64,000 nt of DNA from Roseovarius bejariae (GTDB taxonomy: Bacteria; Pseudomonadota; Alphaproteobacteria; Rhodobacterales; Rhodobacteraceae). Under the pieces are notes generated by a model. The model was given only the letters and a program-made list of their open reading frames with translations, had not been told where the DNA came from and did not search any database. Below are positions 54,181 to 63,927 of this stretch, piece by piece. The position numbers and the translations under genes are program-made. Every line of letters begins with the position of its first letter. The stretch's first letter is position 1. The stretch lies in assembly GCF_009669325.1 (NCBI RefSeq), contig NZ_SZWE01000001.1, positions 124,402 through 188,401 of the forward strand, written 5' to 3'.

Positions 54181-55365
54181 ATGTTCCTGCCCTTCTTCGA
54201 TACCCTGCGCAAAACCGGTGTCCCGGTCAGCCTGCGGGAATACCTGACATTCCTCGAGGCCCTGACCACCGATCTTGTCACCTATGACGTCGAAGGGTTC
54301 TACTACCTCGCCCGGTCGGCCATGGTGAAGGACGAGCGCATGATCGACCGCTTCGACCGCGCCTTTTCGCACTGTTTCCAAGGGCTGGAGGAAATCACGG
54401 CAAGCGACGTCCTCAACGCCGTGGACATCCCCGAAGACTGGCTGCGCAAGATGGCCGAAAAGCACCTCACGCCCGAGGAACAGGCCGAGATCGAGGCGCT
54501 TGGCGGCTTCGACAAGCTCATGGAAACCCTCAAGAAACGTCTGGAAGAACAGGAAGGCCGCCATCAGGGGGGCAACAAATGGATCGGCACCGCCGGCACC
54601 TCGCCCTTCGGCGCCTATGGCTACAACCCCGAAGGCGTGCGCATCGGGCAGGACAAATCCCGCCACCGCCGCGCCGTGAAGGTCTGGGACAAACGCGAAT
54701 TCCGCAACCTCGACGACAGCGTCGAGATCGGCACCCGCAACATCAAGGTGGCGCTGAAACGCCTGCGCCAATGGGTGCGCGACGGCGCCGAGGAGGAGTT
54801 GGACCTCGACGGCACCATCCGTGCCACGGCCGAACACGGCTACCTTGACGTGCAGACCCGCCCGGAGCGGCGTAACGCGGTCAAGGTACTGCTGTTTCTG
54901 GATGTCGGCGGCTCCATGGACGACCACATCAAGGTGGTCGAGGAACTGTTTTCGGCCGCCCGCGCCGAATTCAAACACCTCGAATACTACTACTTCCACA
55001 ACTGCCTTTACGAAGGCGTCTGGCGCGACAACGCGCGCCGCTGGAACGAGGTGACACCGACATGGGACGTGCTGCATACCTATGGACCGGATTATAAATG
55101 CATCTTCGTGGGCGATGCCTCCATGTCGCCCTACGAGATCGCCTACCCCGGCGGCGCCAACGAGCACTGGAACGCCGAAGCCGGCCAGACATGGCTGGAC
55201 CGCGCGCGACAGCAATGGCCCGATCACCTCTGGATCAACCCGGTCCCGCAGGGGCGCTGGCCCTATACCCAGTCGATCAAGATGATCCACGAGATTTTCG
55301 AGGGCCGCATGGTGCCCATGACCCTCGAAGGGCTGGACACGGGCATGCGCGAATTGGTGCGGTGA
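54181..55365 (+). CDS. VWA-domain (CoxE-like) protein
   Basis: A 394-residue protein, the usual partner of MoxR ATPases in cofactor or protein maturation. After an N-terminal helical domain (SLREYLTFLEALTTDLV) comes a linker with GQDKSRHRRAVKVWDKREFRNLDDS, then the VWA domain with LLFLDVGGSMDDHIKVVEELFSAAR, where the MIDAS Asp and Ser are kept with Gly at the middle position. The C-terminal YIFVGDASMSPYEI-like stretch is also VWA-type. It completes the MoxR-DUF2927-small membrane-VWA group. Confidence 0.92.
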   Translation: MFLPFFDTLRKTGVPVSLREYLTFLEALTTDLVTYDVEGFYYLARSAMVKDERMIDRFDRAFSHCFQGLEEITASDVLNAVDIPEDWLRKMAEKHLTPEEQAEIEALGGFDKLMETLKKRLEEQEGRHQGGNKWIGTAGTSPFGAYGYNPEGVRIGQDKSRHRRAVKVWDKREFRNLDDSVEIGTRNIKVALKRLRQWVRDGAEEELDLDGTIRATAEHGYLDVQTRPERRNAVKVLLFLDVGGSMDDHIKVVEELFSAARAEFKHLEYYYFHNCLYEGVWRDNARRWNEVTPTWDVLHTYGPDYKCIFVGDASMSPYEIAYPGGANEHWNAEAGQTWLDRARQQWPDHLWINPVPQGRWPYTQSIKMIHEIFEGRMVPMTLEGLDTGMRELVR

Positions 55366-55512
55366 TCCGTCGCCCCGGTTGAAACCGCCGGAAGACCTGT
55401 TAAGTCTCTGACCATCGCGGGCGGCCAAGGGCCTGCCCCGTTCAAGGGAAAGCGGCGCCCTGCGCGCCCGGACCACGAGCGACACCGCCGGTCCGCCCCT
55501 CATCACGCGTAG

Positions 55513-55552
55513 CCCACCCACCCCCGGCGCCTCCGCGCCGCGCGTGGGTTTT
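55513..55552 (+). terminator. Compound hairpin upstream of the 36-residue ORF
   Basis: CCCAC (55513) pairs with GTGGG (55544) and an inner GGCGC/GCGCC stem caps it; TTTT follows at 55549. It ends about 35 bp before the small ORF start. It may terminate the VWA transcript, or close a small RNA or leader in the 222-bp gap, in which CGGACC/GGTCCG also forms a 6-bp stem. Confidence 0.55.
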
Positions 55553-55587
55553 GGCCGTCGCGCAACAAGAAGAAGGAGTATTTGACC

Positions 55588-55698
55588 ATGACCATCGAAG
55601 AACTCGAAACCCGTATCGACTCCCTGCGCGCCGCCGGTATGCATATCGCCGCCAAGGCGATGATCCGCGAACGTGACAAGCTCAAGCGTCAGGCTTGA
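55588..55698 (+). CDS. 36-residue basic peptide, unknown
   Basis: A very short ORF with a good AAGGAG about nine bases upstream. The product MTIEELETRIDSLRAAGMHI, followed by AAKAMIRERDKLKRQA, is a single amphipathic helix with heptad-like charge, suggesting a helical or coiled-coil protein. It lies after the VWA gene behind a hairpin. Translation is inferred from the ribosome-binding site and composition. Confidence 0.55.
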   Translation: MTIEELETRIDSLRAAGMHIAAKAMIRERDKLKRQA

Positions 55699-55735
55699 CC
55701 AAAAGGCGCGGCTGCGCCGCACAGGTTGTGTTGGA

Positions 55736-55787
55736 ATGAGGGGCGCTGCCCCTCAAACTCCCCGGGATATTTTTGAAAAGAAGAAGG
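55736..55787. repeat. Hairpin plus Rhodobacteraceae-type 3' motif
   Basis: GAGGGGC-GCT-GCCCCTC is a perfect 7-bp hairpin, followed by CTCCCCGGGATATTTTTGAA and AAGAAGAAGG. From memory, near-identical CCGGGATATTT-type strings recur after genes in Rhodobacteraceae genomes; their role is unclear. It lies in the gap between the 36-residue ORF and the PLP enzyme. Confidence 0.5.
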
Positions 55788-55788
55788 G

Positions 55789-56922
55789 TTAACGGAGCGC
55801 CTGTTCGATATCCGCGATCAGGTCGCCCGCATCTTCGATGCCCACCGATAGCCGCAGCAGGTTTTCCGGTATGCCGGTATGCGGCTCAATGACATGGCGG
55901 TGTTCCACAAGGCTTTCGACCCCGCCAAGCGAGGTGGCCCGATGGAAAACCTGCAAGCGTGACACCACACGCGCCGCCGCCTCGAACCCACCTTTGACGA
56001 GGATCGACACAAGGCAGCCATAGCCACCCTGCATCTGGCGTTGTGCAAGGGCGTGTTGCGGATGCGTGGCAAGTCCGGGATACCAGACCGCTTCGAGTGC
56101 ATCGTGATTTTCAAGCGCCTGTGCAAGGCGCAGGGCGTTTTCACTGCTGCGCTCCACCCGCAACGGCAGGGTCCGCATCCCCCGCATCAAGAGCCAGGCC
56201 TCGAACGGCCCGAGAATCGCGCCCGCATCGTGCCGGTCAGAGCAGATCGCCTGCCACGCGGGAAGGCCTTCGTCCTTGACCGAAAGCCCCCCGGCGACCA
56301 CGTCGGAGTGGCCGTTGAGCCCCTTGGTGGCGGAGTGCATCACCAGGTCGGCGCCCATCTCCAGCGGGCGCATCAAGACCGGCGTGGCCGCCGTGGCATC
56401 CACCGCCAGCACGGCCCCCGCCGCATGGGCAATCGTGACAGCCTCCTCGATATTCACCAGCTTCAGCCAGGGGTTCGAGGGCACTTCGATCCAGACCAGG
56501 TCGGCCTTTTGCGACAAGGCCCCGGAAAGCAAGGACAGGTCCGACGCCTCGACCTCGTCAAGGGTAATCCCCCGCCGCGCGCAGAACTCCCGCGCCCATT
56601 TCACCGTGCCCCAGTAAATCCCCGATTGCATGACGACCCGACCGCCACCGGGCACCGTGCGGAACGCCGCCGCGATTGCCGCCATTCCCGAGGGGAAAAG
56701 CCGCGTCGCCGCCGCCCCTTCAAGCGCGCGGATCACCGCCTCGGCCTGCCGGACGGTCTCGTTCTCGTCCCGGCCATAGATATTACCGGGCCGCAACAGC
56801 GCGTAATCCGGCCCCCGTCCATAGGTCGAGGTGACGGAAATCCCCGGCACGATGCCGCCTGTCTCGCGCTCCTGCGCGCCCGCGGCCTGCGCCGCCAGAG
56901 TGGCCGGTTTCCAATCTTTCAT
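55789..56922 (-). CDS. Cystathionine beta-lyase/gamma-synthase-family PLP enzyme
   Basis: A 377-residue type I PLP enzyme of the Cys/Met metabolism family. The PLP-binding lysine is in VMHSATKGLNGHSDVVAGG; the family Tyr/Arg region is PGNIYGRDENETVRQAE and the C-terminal sequence RLSVGIEDAGDLIADIEQAL is diagnostic. It could be a cystathionine or related lyase or synthase. The ATG at 56922 overlaps the stop of the upstream racemase-family gene by ATGA, so the two are coupled. Confidence 0.88.
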   Translation of the reverse strand: MKDWKPATLAAQAAGAQERETGGIVPGISVTSTYGRGPDYALLRPGNIYGRDENETVRQAEAVIRALEGAAATRLFPSGMAAIAAAFRTVPGGGRVVMQSGIYWGTVKWAREFCARRGITLDEVEASDLSLLSGALSQKADLVWIEVPSNPWLKLVNIEEAVTIAHAAGAVLAVDATAATPVLMRPLEMGADLVMHSATKGLNGHSDVVAGGLSVKDEGLPAWQAICSDRHDAGAILGPFEAWLLMRGMRTLPLRVERSSENALRLAQALENHDALEAVWYPGLATHPQHALAQRQMQGGYGCLVSILVKGGFEAAARVVSRLQVFHRATSLGGVESLVEHRHVIEPHTGIPENLLRLSVGIEDAGDLIADIEQALR

Positions 56923-57671
56923 GCCAATGCCCCCGCAGTTTGCCCGGCAAACAGCCGCCCCGGCCCCCAGCCACGGGCATCGACATCCCCCAGCGACAGA
57001 AGATGCCACAGGAGCGCCTGATTGGACGTGACCACCGGCAGGCCCAATTCCGCCTCCACCGCGCCGATCACCCCGAAGGTGCGCAGGTTGGTGCAACTGG
57101 CGAAAACCGCCTCCACACCCTCGGCCCGCCCGGCCTCCAGCATCGCCGCCCGGGTCGAGGCTTCGGATATCCGGGCCACCGTCCAATCGTCGCTTTGCCC
57201 GAAGCTGACTTCGCTGACCACCTCGATGCCCCGCTCGGCCAGATAGGCGCGCATCGGGGCCGTCACGTCGGGCACATAGGGCGTCACCAAGGCGATGCGC
57301 CGCGCCCCGAGGGCCTCCAGCCCCGCGATCACCGAGGACATCGGGTTGGTCACCGGCACATCGGGCTGTACCTTTTGTACAAGGGCCTGTACCCGCTCCG
57401 GCCCGATCACCGTCGCCCCCGAGGTACAGCCATAGGCCACCGCCCGCAGGCCCGCAGGCAGCCGCGCCGCCGTGCCGGTCATTTCACCGGCCATGGTCGC
57501 CAGATCCTCGGGCGTGACATCCGCCTGCGCGGGGATACGCGCGTGCAGAAGGTTCACAGGCCGCGTGCCCAGAACCTGCCGCGCCTCGTATTCCAAGGTC
57601 TCGTCGGTGCTCAGAACGATCAGCCCAAGACGGCAGCCGCCGCCCGCACCTGCATCTGTTTCATACTCCAT
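56919..57671 (-). CDS. Aspartate/glutamate racemase-family (arylmalonate decarboxylase/maleate isomerase-like) protein
   Basis: A 250-residue protein of the Asp/Glu racemase superfamily. The two catalytic Cys pockets are [11 protein letters not shown] and [11 protein letters not shown], as in maleate isomerase and arylmalonate decarboxylase. The start at 57671 is supported by GGGGAGGAG five bases upstream. It lies between anmK (15-bp gap) and a PLP lyase/synthase (ATGA overlap). Its substrate is unknown; an amino acid or dicarboxylate is likely. Confidence 0.85.
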   Translation of the reverse strand: MEYETDAGAGGGCRLGLIVLSTDETLEYEARQVLGTRPVNLLHARIPAQADVTPEDLATMAGEMTGTAARLPAGLRAVAYGCTSGATVIGPERVQALVQKVQPDVPVTNPMSSVIAGLEALGARRIALVTPYVPDVTAPMRAYLAERGIEVVSEVSFGQSDDWTVARISEASTRAAMLEAGRAEGVEAVFASCTNLRTFGVIGAVEAELGLPVVTSNQALLWHLLSLGDVDARGWGPGRLFAGQTAGALA

Positions 57672-57685
57672 GGTACTCCTCCCCG

Positions 57686-58789
57686 TCATGCGGCGCGCTC
57701 AGGGCGGCTCAGGGTGCCACCGGCCACGGCCCCCGCCACGCCGGTCGTCCCGGGGCAGGAGGTGGGCAGGCCCCGCGCCACGCGCACCGCCAGAAACCCG
57801 AAGGCCTGCGCCTCCAGCATATCACCGTTCAGCCCGGCCTCCTCCACGGGGGCGACATCACAGGGCAAAAGGGCGGCAAGCCGGGTCATGATCGCCGGGT
57901 TCTTGCGCCCGCCCCCGGTGACCAGCAGCCGCGCGGGCGGTTCGGGGCAATGCTCCATCCCGCGCGCCACGCTGGCCGCGCAAATCTCGACCAATGTGGC
58001 CACGGCATCGGCATCGTCGAGGCCCACCACCATACCCGGCAGCCCCTTGAAATCATCCCGGTCCAGCGACTTCGGCGGCATCCGGTGGAAATAGCCATGC
58101 GTCAGGAAAGCCTCGACACTTCCCGTATCCGCCCGGCCCTCAAGCCCCAGAACGCCCCCCTCGTCAAAATCGCGCCCCAACCGCGCCTGCACAAGGTCGT
58201 CGATCGGCGCATTGGCCGGGCCGGTATCGAAGGCCAGAAGCGCGCCCGCCTCTTCGGGCGCGGATTTGCGCGGGTCCACCCATGTCAGGTTGCCCACGCC
58301 CCCGAGGTTGAGAAACCCCAGCGGCGCCTCGGCCCCCATCCACTGCGCACAGGCAAAGTGGTAAAACGGCGCCAGCGGCGCGCCCTCGCCCCCCAAATTC
58401 ACATCGGCACTACGAAAATCCCAGACCACCGGCAGGCCAAGCGCTTGGGCCAGGGCCTCGCCATCGCCCAATTGATGCGTGCCGCGCCCGCGCGGCTCAT
58501 GCGCAAGGGTCTGGCCATGAAACCCCACAAGGTCCACCCCCTCGAAACCGCCAAGGGCCTCAAGATGCGCCCGCTGCACAACCTCAAGCGCCGCGTCACA
58601 ACCCTCCCCGGGCCATTTGCCCAAGGCCGCGCGCAACACCGCGCGTTCCTCATCGGAATAGGGCCTGTAACGACTTTCACCAAATCCGAAAATCCGCGCA
58701 CCATCCGTCTCGACCACCGCCGCATCCACCCCGTCCAGAGAGGTGCCCGACATCGCGCCAAGCGCCCGAATGCATTCGCCTGTCAACAT
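57686..58789 (-). CDS. anmK: Anhydro-N-acetylmuramic acid kinase
   Basis: AnmK phosphorylates and opens anhydro-MurNAc in peptidoglycan recycling. The 367-residue protein has the family motifs [22 protein letters not shown] at the start, [62 protein letters not shown], and [12 protein letters not shown]. The ATG at 58789 follows AAGGAAAAGACC. It is divergent from tyrS. Confidence 0.96.
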   Translation of the reverse strand: MLTGECIRALGAMSGTSLDGVDAAVVETDGARIFGFGESRYRPYSDEERAVLRAALGKWPGEGCDAALEVVQRAHLEALGGFEGVDLVGFHGQTLAHEPRGRGTHQLGDGEALAQALGLPVVWDFRSADVNLGGEGAPLAPFYHFACAQWMGAEAPLGFLNLGGVGNLTWVDPRKSAPEEAGALLAFDTGPANAPIDDLVQARLGRDFDEGGVLGLEGRADTGSVEAFLTHGYFHRMPPKSLDRDDFKGLPGMVVGLDDADAVATLVEICAASVARGMEHCPEPPARLLVTGGGRKNPAIMTRLAALLPCDVAPVEEAGLNGDMLEAQAFGFLAVRVARGLPTSCPGTTGVAGAVAGGTLSRPERAA

Positions 58790-58852
58790 GGTCTTTTCCT
58801 TCGCACGATCCCTCCCTATACATGCCGCGCAATCAACAGCGGGACAAGCGAT

Positions 58853-60103
58853 ATGACCTACCACCCCAAGTCCGAATTCCTGCGCGTGATGATCGAACGG
58901 GGCTTTCTGGCCGACTGCACCGATCTTCAAGCGCTCGACGACAGCCTGATGGCGGGCACGGTGACGGCCTATATCGGCTATGATGCCACGGCGAAATCGC
59001 TGCACGTGGGGCACCTGCTGAATATCATGATGCTGCGCTGGCTGCAAAAGACCGGCCACCGGCCGATCACCCTGATGGGCGGCGGTACCACCAAGGTCGG
59101 CGACCCCTCGTTCCGCTCGGATGAACGCCCCCTGCTGGACGAGGCGCAGATCGGCGAAAATATCGACGGCATGCAGCAGGTTTTCGCGCGTTACCTGTCA
59201 TACGAGACCGACAGCGGCGCGATGATGCTCAATAACGCCGAATGGCTGGACGAGTTGAAATACATCGAGTTCCTGCGCGACATCGGGCGCTATTTCTCGG
59301 TCAACCGGATGCTCAGCTTCGAGTCGGTGAAATCGCGGCTGGACCGGGAACAATCCCTGTCCTTCCTCGAATTCAACTACATGATCCTTCAGGCCTATGA
59401 CTTCCTTGAACTGAACCGCCGCTATGGTTGCACCCTGCAAATGGGTGGCTCGGACCAATGGGGCAATATCGTCAACGGTATCGACCTGACCCGCCGTGTC
59501 GTGGGCACCGAGGTCTTCGGCCTCACCTCGCCGCTGCTGACCACCTCGGACGGGCGCAAGATGGGCAAATCGGCGGGCGGCGCGATCTGGCTCAACGGCG
59601 AGATGCTCAGCCCCTATGAATTCTGGCAGTTCTGGCGCAACACCACCGATGCCGACGTGGGCCGTTTCCTGAAATACTACACCGAACTGCCGGTCGAGGA
59701 ATGCGACCGGCTTGGCGCGCTGGCGGGCTCCGAGATCAACGAGGCCAAGATCATTCTGGCCAACGAGGTCACCACCCTTCTGCACGGGGCCGAGGCCGCG
59801 CAGGCCGCCGAGGCGACGGCACGCGAGGTCTTCGAAAAGGGCGGCGCGGGCGACGACCTGCCGACGCTGGAGCTTGCAACCGATGAATTGGGCGACGGCA
59901 TCTCGATCGTGCAATTGATCGTCAAATCGGGGCTGGCCAAGTCGGGCAAGGAGGCCAAGCGCCTGATCGCCGAGAACGGCGCGCGGATCGACGATGCCCC
60001 GCTCACCGACGCCGGCCTGATGCTGGACGCGGGCGCGCTGGCCTCTCCAATCAAGCTTTCGGCGGGCAAGAAACGCCATGCACTGGTGAAATTGGCGGAA
60101 TAA
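58853..60103 (+). CDS. tyrS: Tyrosine-tRNA ligase
   Basis: TyrRS charges tRNA-Tyr. The 416-residue class I synthetase has the HIGH-type motif [14 protein letters not shown] and the KMSKS-type motif [12 protein letters not shown], with [16 protein letters not shown] between them. A C-terminal S4-like domain ([21 protein letters not shown]) binds the tRNA. The ATG at 58853 ([18 protein letters not shown]) follows an AGCGATAT context. A strong hairpin terminator follows at 60112-60134. Confidence 0.97.
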   Translation: MTYHPKSEFLRVMIERGFLADCTDLQALDDSLMAGTVTAYIGYDATAKSLHVGHLLNIMMLRWLQKTGHRPITLMGGGTTKVGDPSFRSDERPLLDEAQIGENIDGMQQVFARYLSYETDSGAMMLNNAEWLDELKYIEFLRDIGRYFSVNRMLSFESVKSRLDREQSLSFLEFNYMILQAYDFLELNRRYGCTLQMGGSDQWGNIVNGIDLTRRVVGTEVFGLTSPLLTTSDGRKMGKSAGGAIWLNGEMLSPYEFWQFWRNTTDADVGRFLKYYTELPVEECDRLGALAGSEINEAKIILANEVTTLLHGAEAAQAAEATAREVFEKGGAGDDLPTLELATDELGDGISIVQLIVKSGLAKSGKEAKRLIAENGARIDDAPLTDAGLMLDAGALASPIKLSAGKKRHALVKLAE

Positions 60104-60111
60104 CCCCTGTA

Positions 60112-60134
60112 GGGTGCGCAGTCACTGCGCACCC
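60112..60134 (+). terminator. Hairpin terminator after tyrS
   Basis: GGGTGCGCAGT and ACTGCGCACCC form an 11-bp perfect dyad just after the tyrS stop. A second perfect dyad, CCGAAGTCTTT / AAAGACTTCGG, is at 60163-60185. Neither has a T-run, but together they separate tyrS from the ars operon. Confidence 0.6.
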
Positions 60135-60226
60135 GAACCCGATATCTTCAAAAGAAATCGGACCGAAGTCTTTTAAAGACTTCGGCACCGCCCGTTACAA
60201 AACTGTCACTTGCGACTCGCAAAATA

Positions 60227-60252
60227 TATCCATATTCCATGATATATGGATA
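60227..60252. promoter_or_regulatory. ArsR operator overlapping arsR start
   Basis: TATCCATAT and ATATGGATA are perfect 9-bp arms around an 8-bp centre, with the second arm covering the arsR start codon at 60246. This dyad is the likely autoregulatory ArsR site, released by arsenite. Confidence 0.65.
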
Positions 60253-60578
60253 AGACAAACGCCCTCGCCGCCTTCGCCGCCCTCTCGCAGCCCGCGCGCC
60301 TCGATGCCTTCCGCCTGCTGATTAAGGCCGGTCCCGAAGGCCTGCCCGCCGGTCAGATCGCCACCACGCTGGACCAACGGCAAAACACCATGTCCGCGAA
60401 CCTGTCGATCCTGACCAATGCGGGCCTCGTCACCACCACCCGCCAAGGCCGCTCGATCATCTACAGCGCCCATATGCCCGCCCTGCGCGGCCTCTTGTCC
60501 TTCCTGATGGAGGATTGCTGCGGCGGCGCCCCCGAGGCCTGCGAGCCGCTTCTCGATACTCTCACCTGCTCCTGCTGA
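60246..60578 (+). CDS. arsR: ArsR-family arsenic-responsive repressor
   Basis: A 110-residue ArsR/SmtB winged-helix repressor. The HTH is GLPAGQIATTLDQRQNTMSANLSILTNAGLVTTTRQGRSIIY. The C-terminus is rich in cysteines (Cys91, Cys92, Cys99, Cys108, Cys110), the expected As(III) ligands. The start codon lies in its own operator (60227-60252). It heads the ars operon and is followed 12 bp later by arsC. Confidence 0.9.
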   Translation: MDKTNALAAFAALSQPARLDAFRLLIKAGPEGLPAGQIATTLDQRQNTMSANLSILTNAGLVTTTRQGRSIIYSAHMPALRGLLSFLMEDCCGGAPEACEPLLDTLTCSC

Positions 60579-60590
60579 AAGGCTCCCCAG

Positions 60591-61082
60591 ATGAAAAACG
60601 TTCTCTTCCTCTGCACCGGCAATTCCGCCCGTTCCATCCTTGCCGAGGCGATCATGTCGGCGCAACCCGGTTTCAAAGGCTACTCCGCCGGGTCACAGCC
60701 GCAAGGCGAACCCAACCCCCACGCCCTCAGCCTTCTGAAACACCTCGGCCACGACACCTCGGAAATGCGCTCCAAAAGCTGGGATGAATTCGCCGCACCC
60801 GACGCCCCCAAGATGGATTTCATCTTCACCGTCTGCGACAACGCCGCCGGCGAGGTCTGCCCCGTCTGGCCCGGCCAGCCCATGACCGCCCACTGGGGCC
60901 TGCCCGACCCGGCAGCCGTCAAAGGCACCGAGGCCGAAATCGCCGCCGCCTTCGCGGAAACCTACCGCGCCCTCCTGCGCCGCATTCAGGTTTTCGCGGC
61001 CCTGCCGCTCGAAACCCTCGACAGCCTCGCGCTGAAATCCCGGCTCGACGATATCGGCCAGGATACCGAGGCCCCGGCCTGA
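60591..61082 (+). CDS. arsC: Arsenate reductase (LMW-PTP type)
   Basis: Reduces arsenate to arsenite. The 163-residue low-molecular-weight phosphatase-like enzyme has the P-loop [10 protein letters not shown] (Cys8, Arg14, Ser15) and partner cysteines in [15 protein letters not shown] (Cys82 and Cys90), the thioredoxin-dependent ArsC set. The C-terminal DP acid is in [10 protein letters not shown]. It lies between arsR and the arsenite exporter. Confidence 0.92.
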   Translation: MKNVLFLCTGNSARSILAEAIMSAQPGFKGYSAGSQPQGEPNPHALSLLKHLGHDTSEMRSKSWDEFAAPDAPKMDFIFTVCDNAAGEVCPVWPGQPMTAHWGLPDPAAVKGTEAEIAAAFAETYRALLRRIQVFAALPLETLDSLALKSRLDDIGQDTEAPA

Positions 61083-61131
61083 GCCCACCCACGGCAGCCT
61101 TTCCAACGCCCCGTTACCGAAAGACCCGACC

Positions 61132-62178
61132 ATGACCGACACCCCCGACACCGCCAAGGACAGCGGCCTTGGCATCTTTGAACGCTACCTGACCGTCTGG
61201 ATCGCCCTTGCCATCGTCTTTGGCATCGCCATCGGCGTCACCGTCCCCGGCCTTGTCCAAACCATCGCCGCCGCCGAGGTCGCCTCGATCAATCTTGTCG
61301 TGGCGGTGCTGATCTGGGCCATGATCTACCCGATGATGATCGGCGTGGACCTCACCACCATCCCCGGCGTCGCCCGCCAACCCCGGGGCCTGATCATCAC
61401 CCTGATCGTCAACTGGCTGATCAAACCCTTCACCATGGCGCTGCTGGCCGTGCTGTTCTTCGACTATGTCTTCGCGCCATGGATCGCCCCCGCCGATGCC
61501 GCGCAATATACCGCCGGGCTGATCCTGCTGGGCGCGGCGCCGTGCACCGCCATGGTCTTCGTCTGGTCGCAACTGACCAGGGGCGACGCCACCTATACGC
61601 TGGTGCAGGTCTCGGTGAACGATCTGATCATGGTCTTCGCCTTCGCCCCCATCGTGGCCTTCCTGCTGGGCGTCACCGACATCACCGTACCGTGGCAAAC
61701 ACTGGTCACCGCCACCGTGCTCTACGTTGTCCTGCCGCTGGTCGCCGGCCTGCTGACCCGCCGCCTGCTCGGCTCCGCTCAGGCGATCGAGGCCTTCACC
61801 GCCAAGGTCAAGCCTTGGTCGGTCATCGGCCTCATTGCCACCGTGGTCATCCTCTTCGGCCTGCAGGGCGAACTGATCCTCGCCAATCCCTTCGTGATCG
61901 TCCTCATCGCCGTGCCGATCCTGCTCCAAAGCTACGGGATTTTCGCCGTGGCCTACGGCGCGGCCTATGCCTTCAGGGTGCCGCACCGCATCGCCGCGCC
62001 CTGCGCCATGATCGGCACCTCGAATTTCTTCGAACTCGCCGTCGCCGTCGCCATCAGCCTCTTCGGCCTCAATTCCGGCGCGGCGCTGGCCACCGTGGTC
62101 GGCGTGCTGGTCGAGGTGCCTGTGATGCTCTCCCTCGTGGCCTTCGCCAACCGCACCCGTGCCAAGTTCGCAGGATAA
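61132..62178 (+). CDS. Arsenite efflux permease (Acr3 type)
   Basis: A 348-residue membrane exporter of the ACR3/ArsB family of arsenite permeases. Ten helices are apparent. The conserved motif [33 protein letters not shown] contains the Cys required for arsenite transport. The [17 protein letters not shown] helix and the late [42 protein letters not shown] stretch are typical. It is in the arsR-arsC-acr3-arsH operon. Confidence 0.94.
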   Translation: MTDTPDTAKDSGLGIFERYLTVWIALAIVFGIAIGVTVPGLVQTIAAAEVASINLVVAVLIWAMIYPMMIGVDLTTIPGVARQPRGLIITLIVNWLIKPFTMALLAVLFFDYVFAPWIAPADAAQYTAGLILLGAAPCTAMVFVWSQLTRGDATYTLVQVSVNDLIMVFAFAPIVAFLLGVTDITVPWQTLVTATVLYVVLPLVAGLLTRRLLGSAQAIEAFTAKVKPWSVIGLIATVVILFGLQGELILANPFVIVLIAVPILLQSYGIFAVAYGAAYAFRVPHRIAAPCAMIGTSNFFELAVAVAISLFGLNSGAALATVVGVLVEVPVMLSLVAFANRTRAKFAG

Positions 62179-62185
62179 ACACCCC

Positions 62186-62902
62186 ATGCCCGACACGCCC
62201 AATATCGACGACGGCCAGTTCCACCAGATCGACGAGGCCCGGCTCTTTCCAACAGACCGCCCCACACACCCGCCACGTATCCTGCTGCTCTACGGCAGCC
62301 TGCGGGACCGTTCCTTTTCCCGCCTGCTCAGCGAGGAGGCCGCGCGCATCCTGCACCGCCTCGGCGCCGAAACCCGCACTTTCAACCCCTCGGGCCTGCC
62401 CCTGCCCGATGACGCCAGTGCCGACCACCCCAAGGTGGCCGAACTGCGCGAGGCGGTGATGTGGTCCGAGGGCATGGTCTGGGTCAGCCCCGAACGCCAC
62501 GGCGCCATGACCGGCATCATGAAAACGCAGATCGACTGGATACCACTGGCGCCCATCGGCGGCATCCGCCCCACGCAGGGCAAGACACTGGCCATTGCCC
62601 AAGTCAGCGGCGGGTCACAAAGCTTCAACGCCGTGAACCAAATGCGCATCCTCGGGCGCTGGATGCGGATGCTCACCATTCCCAACCAATCCTCTGTGCC
62701 CAAGGCGTGGGACGAGTTCGACGAGGCAGGCCGCATGAAACCCGGCCCGCTCTATAACCGCGTGGTCGACGTGATGGAGGAAATGATGAAATTCACCCTC
62801 CTGACGCGCGGGCAATCCGCCTACCTCACCGACCGCTATTCGGAACGTGTCGAAAGCGTCGAAGAGCTTTCAAAACGCGTAAACCTGCCCAAGGCGACCT
62901 GA
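62186..62902 (+). CDS. arsH: ArsH NADPH-dependent FMN oxidoreductase
   Basis: ArsH is a flavoprotein that oxidises trivalent methyl/aromatic arsenicals. The 238-residue flavodoxin-fold enzyme has [20 protein letters not shown] (FMN phosphate loop), [23 protein letters not shown], and [22 protein letters not shown]. The ATG at 62186 is within the operon, 7 bp after the acr3 stop. ArsH plus ArsC plus Acr3 indicates resistance to both inorganic and some organic arsenicals. Confidence 0.93.
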   Translation: MPDTPNIDDGQFHQIDEARLFPTDRPTHPPRILLLYGSLRDRSFSRLLSEEAARILHRLGAETRTFNPSGLPLPDDASADHPKVAELREAVMWSEGMVWVSPERHGAMTGIMKTQIDWIPLAPIGGIRPTQGKTLAIAQVSGGSQSFNAVNQMRILGRWMRMLTIPNQSSVPKAWDEFDEAGRMKPGPLYNRVVDVMEEMMKFTLLTRGQSAYLTDRYSERVESVEELSKRVNLPKAT

Positions 62903-63039
62903 CCCCTAACGCCCCTCCGATAGGGTCCGGGCCTTGCCGGGTCCGCGATGCGGCAGGCGCACCAAACCTTGTGGCCCGCTTGCCAGAAACGGCGTTATAT
63001 TGTATCCTGCCACTATAAAAACAAAACGCTAGGCAGGCT

Positions 63040-63927
63040 ATGCAGTACATATATCATCTGGGCGTCCACAAGACGGCGTCGTCGCTTCTTCAGCGAAACC
63101 TTGTCGAGAACCTCGACGAGCTTCGGGCGCAGGGGGTCTATTACGTCAACGCGGAGTTCCCCTGGGCGATCAAACGACAGCGCAACATCATTCGGCAGCT
63201 ACACGCGCCCGATGGCACCTCGCCCGGCCTGCCCCGGCGCCTCAACCGCCGGATCGCCAATGCCGCCGAACAGGCGGGGGCGCGGATCGTGTTGCAATCC
63301 GACAGCGCCAGCATCGGCCCCGCCATGCACGAGGCCCTCGCAAACGGCGTGGCCCATCCCGGGTTCTACCCGCAGGCCGAACAATGCCTGCACACGCTCA
63401 CCGTGGATCGCCCGCCCGAGGATGTCCGCGTGCTGCTCTATTCCCGCACCCCCGAAACTTACCTCACCAGCCTTTACAGCGAGATGATCCGCGAGGGCTG
63501 GAGCAATGTCGATATCGACACATTCTGCCAAACGCTTGATCTGGCCTCGCTGGATTTCGACACCCTCAAGACGCGAATCGAGGGGATGCGCCCCGAGTTT
63601 CACGTCGTGATGCGCCAGTACGAGCGGATCAAGCTCGGCGCAGATACCTTCATCAGCACCTTCATGCGCGACATCGGGCTTGATGCGAAATACATTCAGC
63701 CCGTGCTGCCGCCGCATCAGCCAGACCTCGATGCGGCACAGGCCGAAGCCTTGCGGCACGTCTCCTTTGGCGACACCTCCCGCAATCCCAGACACGTGAA
63801 GCGCCTTCGCAACAGGATACTCAAACAGGCCCCGAACCCCGCGGACCCGCTCGCTCTCCCCGACTGGGTGCATGAGGCCCTCCACGCCCCCGCGGCACCG
63901 GGGTATAGGGCCCACGCGGCGTCCTGA
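63040..63927 (+). CDS. Sulfotransferase-like protein
   Basis: A 295-residue protein with a P-loop start YHLGVHKTASSLLQRNLVENL, matching the 5'-phosphosulfate-binding loop of sulfotransferases (KTxSSxLQ). The rest (VRVLLYSRTPETYLTSLYSEMIREG, RYERIKLGADTFIS-like stretch) also fits the fold, but the 3'-phosphate Arg/Ser signature could not be fixed. It may sulfate a surface polysaccharide. It lies 137 bp after arsH with a separate AT-rich leader. The gene ends 73 bp before the window end. Confidence 0.75.
   Translation: MQYIYHLGVHKTASSLLQRNLVENLDELRAQGVYYVNAEFPWAIKRQRNIIRQLHAPDGTSPGLPRRLNRRIANAAEQAGARIVLQSDSASIGPAMHEALANGVAHPGFYPQAEQCLHTLTVDRPPEDVRVLLYSRTPETYLTSLYSEMIREGWSNVDIDTFCQTLDLASLDFDTLKTRIEGMRPEFHVVMRQYERIKLGADTFISTFMRDIGLDAKYIQPVLPPHQPDLDAAQAEALRHVSFGDTSRNPRHVKRLRNRILKQAPNPADPLALPDWVHEALHAPAAPGYRAHAAS

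Noticed and set aside
57950..58852. A 301-residue upstream extension of the tyrS frame
   Set aside because: It is antisense to anmK; TyrRS begins at the ATG at 58853.
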